DNA of 64,000 nt, taken from positions 1,116,001 through 1,180,000 of the forward strand of contig NZ_FNSW01000001.1 of NCBI RefSeq assembly GCF_900104695.1. Reading direction: 5' to 3'. This document shows, one piece after another, positions 60,294-64,000 of the stretch. The notes under the pieces are model-generated. The model made no database searches, was not told where the DNA came from, and was given only the letters and a program-made list of their open reading frames with translations. Positions within the stretch are counted from its first letter, which is position 1, and every line of letters begins with the position of its first letter. A program made the translations under genes and the position numbers. The DNA comes from Paenibacillus sp. GP183. GTDB lineage: Bacteria; Bacillota; Bacilli; Paenibacillales; NBRC-103111.

Positions 60294-60366
60294 GAGCATG
60301 CGTGAGAAAACTGAATCGTGCCGAGGGAGTTTAGTAGGGGGCGTGTTTCAATAGAAAATCTTGATC

Positions 60367-60750
60367 CTAACTCCCCCCTGTGACTTCATCCAATTCACTT
60401 ACTAATGATTCCAATGATCTATCCTCCCCATACAACTCTTTCAAATGTTTTACATGAGCTGTTCCCCATTCATGCATTGCCTCTAAAAGAGTAGTCATTC
60501 CTTTGCCGTATTCTGTGATGGAATATTCAACTTTTGGAGGGATTTGGCGATATATCTCACGATGAACGATACCGTGATACTCTAAATCCCGTAATTGTTG
60601 GGTAAGCATTTTTTTTGTTATATCCGGCATTGCTTTTTGAAGTTCGTTAAATCTCATCGTGCCATTTGATAAAAGATGAAACAGAATGATGGGTTTCCAT
60701 TTGCCAACAAGAATTTCTATTACCGTATCGAATTTACAACCATTGTACAT
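60367..60750 (-). CDS. HxlR-family transcriptional regulator
   Basis: 127 residues with the winged-helix HxlR pattern: MYNGCKFDTVIEILVGKWKP with the conserved Cys5 often used as a redox or electrophile sensor, then GTMRFNELQKAMPDITKKML as the recognition part and REIYRQIPPKVEYSITEYGK as the wing. Divergent from the DoxX gene with 134 bp between. The HxlR-DoxX pair is a known setting for quinone or aldehyde response. A decayed paralogue lies at 12386. Confidence 0.92.
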   Translation of the reverse strand: MYNGCKFDTVIEILVGKWKPIILFHLLSNGTMRFNELQKAMPDITKKMLTQQLRDLEYHGIVHREIYRQIPPKVEYSITEYGKGMTTLLEAMHEWGTAHVKHLKELYGEDRSLESLVSELDEVTGGS

Positions 60751-60884
60751 CTGAGATCCTCCTTTAATAATTTTAGGTATCTTTTTGCATACTATGTTTA
60801 AATTAAGTGCCTACTTCCAAATAATCTACTTATAACTTATTATACTCCCATAAGATAATTATTCAACGAGAGGAGTACAAATTT

Positions 60885-61223
60885 ATGAATATCGCATTAT
60901 GGATCGTGCAAGGCATCTTAGGATTAGCTTTCGTTATGATTGCTTCTATGAAAGTTTTCCGTTATGAGAAAGTACAAGCCGCTGGGATGACTAAAGGCTT
61001 AGTTATTTTTGTCGTGTTATCTGAAATTCTTGGAGCACTTGGCTTGATATTGCCTTTTGCAACCGGAATTGTACCTACATTGACACCTATTGCGGCTATT
61101 GCACTTGGCGTAGTCATGGTTCTTGCTACTGGAATTCATGCGAAGAGGAAAGAATACCAGAGCATCGGTATGCCCATCATTTTCTTGGCGTTATTGATAT
61201 TTGTCGCCGTCGGACGTTGGTAA
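60885..61223 (+). CDS. DoxX family membrane protein
   Basis: 112 residues and four membrane helices: ALWIVQGILGLAFVMIASMK, GLVIFVVLSEILGALGLILP, TPIAAIALGVVMVLATGIHA and IIFLALLIFVAVGRW. The ASMKVF loop is the family motif. GAGAGGAG precedes the ATG. Its promoter region is shared with the divergent HxlR gene, so the regulator probably controls it. It ends in a strong terminator. Confidence 0.88.
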   Translation: MNIALWIVQGILGLAFVMIASMKVFRYEKVQAAGMTKGLVIFVVLSEILGALGLILPFATGIVPTLTPIAAIALGVVMVLATGIHAKRKEYQSIGMPIIFLALLIFVAVGRW

Positions 61224-61250
61224 TTCTGATTCCCAACAAAAACGATTACG

Positions 61251-61281
61251 CCTGATCGGGAACTGCTGATCAGGTTTTTTT
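61251..61281 (+). terminator. Rho-independent terminator of the DoxX gene
   Basis: CCTGATC (61251-61257) pairs with GATCAGG (61268-61274), followed by seven T. Confidence 0.9.
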
Positions 61282-61300
61282 ACGGTACAATCAACCACGC

Positions 61301-61380
61301 TATACTGCCCCCGTTAGTTGAGCAAACAAAAAACGGCTGCCGAAGCAACCGTACTGCACAATCGTACCTGTTAATAGAAT
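61301..61380 (+). repeat. Dispersed CCGTTAG repeat, complete but diverged
   Basis: ATACTGCCCCCGTTAGTTGAGC, hairpin AACGGCTGCCGAAGCAACCGT, ACAATCGTACCTGTTAATAG. Confidence 0.7.
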
Positions 61381-61392
61381 CATTCTTTTTTA

Positions 61393-61791
61393 TTAATCAT
61401 CCGAAAACAATGTTCCATTCGTCCAAAAATCTTTATGTTTGTTCCACCATCGTAGTGATTCTGGTTTTAAGAAAGGAATAAAGCTATTCGATTCCACATC
61501 CAAGGTAAAGGTCCTCCAACAATCCTACTGTTATAGCTTCTTTGACCAAAGCATCCCCATAGATATGCAATATCTCTACAACATCAAAGACCTGCGAAAC
61601 TCGTCAACTCTATTTCCCTTCAACAATTCAATTAAATGATTAGCGAAATCCGCAAAGTCTATATAAAGTAATTGTTCTTCTCCAACTTCATATCCAGCAT
61701 CATTCTTATAATCTTCCCATCTGGACTTATAAGAAGGACAAGCTTTTAGTAGTAAATCCATTACTTCTTGTTTCTGAATTTGCTTTTCCAT
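61393..61791 (-). pseudogene. Small helical-protein gene (DUF7674-like) with two frameshifts
   Basis: It opens MEKQIQKQEVMDLLLKACPS, then QLLYIDFADFANHLIELLKG and NRVDEFRR. One base off, it continues VFDVVEILHIYGDALVKEAI, then TVGLLEDLY. After a second slip it reads FIPFLKPESLRWWNKHKDFW to a TAA at 61393. All three pieces fit the order of DUF7674-type proteins of about 130 residues. The two slips make it inactive. Confidence 0.6.
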
Positions 61792-61857
61792 TAAACCGCC
61801 AACACACAATATAAAATCATTATTACTTTTATTTTACCAAACACCGTCATTACGCGA

Positions 61858-61902
61858 TATTGCCCGTTAGCTGAACAGGCTGCCGATCGTGCCGGCAGCC
61901 TT
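61858..61902 (+). repeat. Dispersed CCGTTAG repeat, left half with hairpin
   Basis: TATTGCCCGTTAGCTGAAC followed by AGGCTGCCGATCGTGCCGGCAGCC, a near-perfect hairpin. Confidence 0.75.
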
Positions 61903-61910
61903 CAATTTCC

Positions 61911-62043
61911 TCATCTCGCGGACCAGGACCACACCTTCCCATCAACACCTTCAGCCGCAATTCTCACCTGATCTTTAACTCCTAAGTTGAAAGGAAGCAA
62001 GGTTGACGCATTAATCGACGGTTTAAATGGAAACACTGCATAT
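61911..62043 (-). pseudogene. 3' remnant of an unknown gene
   Basis: 44 codons to a TGA: GYAVFPFKPSINASTLLPFN, LGVKDQVRIAAEGVDGKVWS, WSAR. It looks like the end of a larger enzyme but lacks a start; its 5' side is replaced by the Gfo/Idh/MocA gene. Family not recognised. Confidence 0.35.
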
Positions 62044-62065
62044 CCCTTCTCTCGTTAAGATCATG

Positions 62066-63118
62066 TTAAGGCGTAACTTCAACCGTCCTTCTTTCATAGC
62101 TGCTCATTATACCCAGTTCGATCATCCGGATGGCCATACGAGCTTGTTCCGGTTTGACCTCCAGCTCGGTCCTACCGGTAATGGCATCATAAACATTTTG
62201 AAAGTAGGATGTGTACGATCCTGGTATCGTTCGGACACGACCGACATAATGGAGACCTGCGATGGAGGTGTTTAACGTCCCCCACATGGTTTCAGGCTCC
62301 ACCCCCCAGTTTGGCTTCAGAGGTGTTTCTCCATCGATCAACGCTTTCTCCTGAGGATCAGTCCCATACTTGACGAATGAGCCTTGTGTTCCGTGCAGCA
62401 CATAACGCGGACCGTGCTCACGAACGAGCGGGGAAGACTTGATGCGGATTCTGAGTCCGTCTTCGTAACCCAGAACGACATTGAAATAATCTGATGCGAC
62501 GGCATTGTCGCGAATAGCACGTATCTCCGCGTCAATCGTCGCCGGCATGCCGAACAGGGTGAGCGCCTGGTCGAGTAAATGCACCCCCAGATCGTAAAAC
62601 ACGCCTGCACCAGGCGAATCGCTATCCCGCCAATTGGCTCCCACTGTCGGACGGTACGAATCCCAGCAAAATTCGGCTTCGCTTATCCGTCCCAGTAAAT
62701 CTTTGCGGACGATCTCCCGAACGGTTAGGAAATCGCCGTCCCAACGCCGGTTATGGAAAACGCTAAGGACTTTTCCTTGTTCTTTGGTTAGTGCGATCAA
62801 TCGATCCGCTTCACCGGCAGTTACCGTAAACGGCTTCTCGACGATGACATGCTTTCCCGCCAGAAGAGCGTCCTTCACGAATTCGTAATGATCGGTGCTT
62901 GGAGTCGTCACGACGATCAGATCGATAGTATCGTCCCGGTACAGCTCCTGCACATGATCCACGACTTCCACCCACGGATACCGTACTTTCGATGATGTGC
63001 CACTCCGCTGCACCACTTTAACCAGCTTCAAACCGGGAACGGTGGTAATCACTGGCGCATGAAAAGTTCTGCCGGCGTATCCGTAGCCGATTAAGCCTAC
63101 GCGAAGTTCGTCGCCCAT
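62066..63118 (-). CDS. Gfo/Idh/MocA family oxidoreductase
   Basis: 350 residues from ATG 63118, after GGGAGGGG. The Rossmann motif is VGLIGYGYAGRTFHAPVITT; the catalytic EKP motif is HVIVEKPFTVTAGEADRLIA; the sheet domain contains DSPGAGVFYDLGVHLLDQAL with the usual Asp and His. The FHAPV signature places it in the YdgJ/YhhX-like branch acting on sugars or inositols. A 17-bp palindrome lies about 85 bp upstream. Transcribed alone leftward. Confidence 0.93.
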   Translation of the reverse strand: MGDELRVGLIGYGYAGRTFHAPVITTVPGLKLVKVVQRSGTSSKVRYPWVEVVDHVQELYRDDTIDLIVVTTPSTDHYEFVKDALLAGKHVIVEKPFTVTAGEADRLIALTKEQGKVLSVFHNRRWDGDFLTVREIVRKDLLGRISEAEFCWDSYRPTVGANWRDSDSPGAGVFYDLGVHLLDQALTLFGMPATIDAEIRAIRDNAVASDYFNVVLGYEDGLRIRIKSSPLVREHGPRYVLHGTQGSFVKYGTDPQEKALIDGETPLKPNWGVEPETMWGTLNTSIAGLHYVGRVRTIPGSYTSYFQNVYDAITGRTELEVKPEQARMAIRMIELGIMSSYERRTVEVTP

Positions 63119-63200
63119 GAAAATCCCCTCCCTTTTATGAACCGATTGCAAGCTTATTTAATTGCTGCTGCATCATATATTGAGCATGATACAAATTAGC

Positions 63201-63217
63201 GTGCAAACCGTTTGCAC
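63201..63217. promoter_or_regulatory. Palindromic operator-like site
   Basis: GTGCAAAC-c-GTTTGCAC, perfect 8-bp arms, 83 bp upstream of the Gfo/Idh/MocA start. The form resembles LacI-family operators; no such regulator is in the window. Confidence 0.45.
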
Positions 63218-63227
63218 GGGGCAGCTT

Positions 63228-63353
63228 TTACAACCAGCCCTTATGCTCCGAACGAACATTTATCTTAAAGTCGGTCAATTGTTCCGTTTGTACCGTCTTA
63301 TAGGTCATGCAACCGGATAAGAGAAATAGAATTGACAACAATGCCGGCACCAT
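63228..63353 (-). CDS. Small lipoprotein, 41 aa
   Basis: MVPALLSILFLLSGCMTYKT with lipobox LSGC, then VQTEQLTDFKINVRSEHKGW and a stop. GGAGGG lies 15 nt before the ATG, a little far, so an upstream in-frame non-ATG start is possible. It may be a real small lipoprotein or the 5' end of a truncated gene. Confidence 0.45.
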   Translation of the reverse strand: MVPALLSILFLLSGCMTYKTVQTEQLTDFKINVRSEHKGWL

Positions 63354-63542
63354 TTTTCTTATCAGGATCCCTCCTTCAAATACAATGGATAGCTCTATCG
63401 GGAAACCATAGAACTATCCTTTATTTTATGGGATATTGGAAATACATCACTCCGCCCTTTAACCATCCATTGGCCAAATTGGACCCGGTAATCGATGCTT
63501 CGGTAAGTTATACCAATTATTTTCTGAATCGTCTCCGAGAAA

Positions 63543-63971
63543 TTATTGCTGTTTAGGCCATATCGCTTCCAATTGAATTCCGTTGTTATCGAAAAATCCG
63601 AAGCTTCTCGTCGGTCCATTGCTCAGCAGTGCGGTCATTTCCACGCTAAGGCCCTCCAACCGGCTCCTCATTAGCAGGCCGGCGGCTTCATCCTGAAGCG
63701 CAAAAGCAATATGCTGCAAAGCGCCCGGGATAAAGGTCAGGCGCTGCAGCGCTTCAGGGTGCGAATGAATTTGCGCATCAGCGAGCTCGAAGAAATGCAA
63801 CCCCCAAGTTTCGGAATCGGCCCCCGGCTTAATGAAAGAATGCCGCCCGTGAAAGGGATTTGAGGGTTGTATGGGGCTTGATTGCATACCCAAAACTTCC
63901 GTATAAAACTGGATCGTTTTTTCCAAATCTCGCGTAGCCATTGCGATGTGGTGAATGCCATGCCACTCCAT
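63543..63971 (-). CDS. VOC family (glyoxalase/bleomycin-resistance superfamily) protein
   Basis: 142 residues: MEWHGIHHIAMATRDLEKTI with the first metal His, QFYTEVLGMQSSPIQPSNPF, PGALQHIAFALQDEAAGLLM with the second His, and SFGFFDNNGIQLEAIWPKQ with the closing Glu. The metal-binding H-H-E pattern suggests an active metalloenzyme or resistance-type binding protein; the substrate is unknown. An AAAGGACGTG site precedes the ATG. Confidence 0.9.
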   Translation of the reverse strand: MEWHGIHHIAMATRDLEKTIQFYTEVLGMQSSPIQPSNPFHGRHSFIKPGADSETWGLHFFELADAQIHSHPEALQRLTFIPGALQHIAFALQDEAAGLLMRSRLEGLSVEMTALLSNGPTRSFGFFDNNGIQLEAIWPKQQ

Positions 63972-64000
63972 CGTTTCACGTCCTTTATCGATTGGTTCGA

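Larger units (their letters stand above)
58559..60328 (+). mobile_element. IS110-family element 3, complete (1770 bp)
   Basis: Same ends and same length as the element at 22501-24270 (ATTCCTGTAGAGCG to GTGCCGAGGGA). It differs by scattered substitutions, denser after 60184, so the two are related copies rather than a very recent duplication. It is inserted in a CCGTTAG repeat in the same orientation. Confidence 0.93.

Noticed and set aside
7346-61902. Dispersed CCGTTAG repeats considered as CRISPR arrays
   Set aside because: Copies are kilobases apart with no regular spacers and no cas genes; each contains its own hairpin.

Overview
The window looks like chromosomal accessory DNA from an endospore-forming Bacillota, most likely Paenibacillaceae. 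This is an inference from spoVB, a CotD-like coat gene, a CwlD-type amidase, strong GGAGG ribosome sites and moderate GC with GC-rich insertions. No database search was possible, and no tRNA, rRNA or CRISPR array was seen.

Layout. 1-4.8 kb: start of an ABC-F ATPase, 3-methyladenine glycosylase, aldo/keto reductase, VanZ-like protein and secreted proteins. 5-6.7 kb: a first IS110 element. 6.8-12.3 kb: acetyltransferase, broken lipoprotein, phytoene-desaturase-like oxidoreductase, and an ECF41-type sigma factor divergent from a VOC-DoxX operon. 12.3-22.4 kb: IS630-derived miniature element, spoVB, cwlD-like amidase, PepSY protein, a decaying DoxX/MarR/nitroreductase/LLM cluster and a CotD-like gene. 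22.5-24.3 kb: second IS110 element. 24.3-35.5 kb: many broken genes (M1 peptidase, split metallo-hydrolase, CDF transporter, SRAP remnant), a haloperoxidase-like gene, IS1182, a CopZ-like protein, nucleotidyltransferase, SRPBCC-ArsR pair and a chloramphenicol-phosphotransferase-like kinase. 35.7-42.3 kb: complete peptide/nickel-type ABC importer with a divergent AraC regulator. 42.3-43.8 kb: IS6 remnant and a deleted IS110 copy. 43.9-50.9 kb: acetyltransferases, truncated amidase, AAA ATPase, DinB. 51-55.7 kb: sugar-acid catabolic block (OtnK-like kinase, GarR/LtnD-like dehydrogenase, aldo/keto reductase, Gfo/Idh/MocA). 56-60.3 kb: truncated IS91-type element with its integrase, EamA transporter, third IS110 element. 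60.4-64 kb: HxlR/DoxX pair, degraded small gene, Gfo/Idh/MocA oxidoreductase and VOC protein.

Two things dominate. First, about 30 copies of a dispersed intergenic repeat. A full unit is about 80-105 bp: a CTGCCCGTTAG-type motif, a hairpin with compensatory changes, then GAGCTATCGTTCTCCGTTAG. Second, all four IS110-type elements sit inside copies of this repeat. Each carries, downstream of (or in place of) its transposase gene, a roughly 320-nt noncoding segment bounded by an 18-bp inverted repeat. Two short segments at fixed positions in it match that element's own left flank and pair with its own right flank. The two IS110 lineages have different guide sequences, and each fits its own site. 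I read this as a bridge/seek RNA whose target loops can be decoded here, programmed in two opposite orientations against one repeat family.
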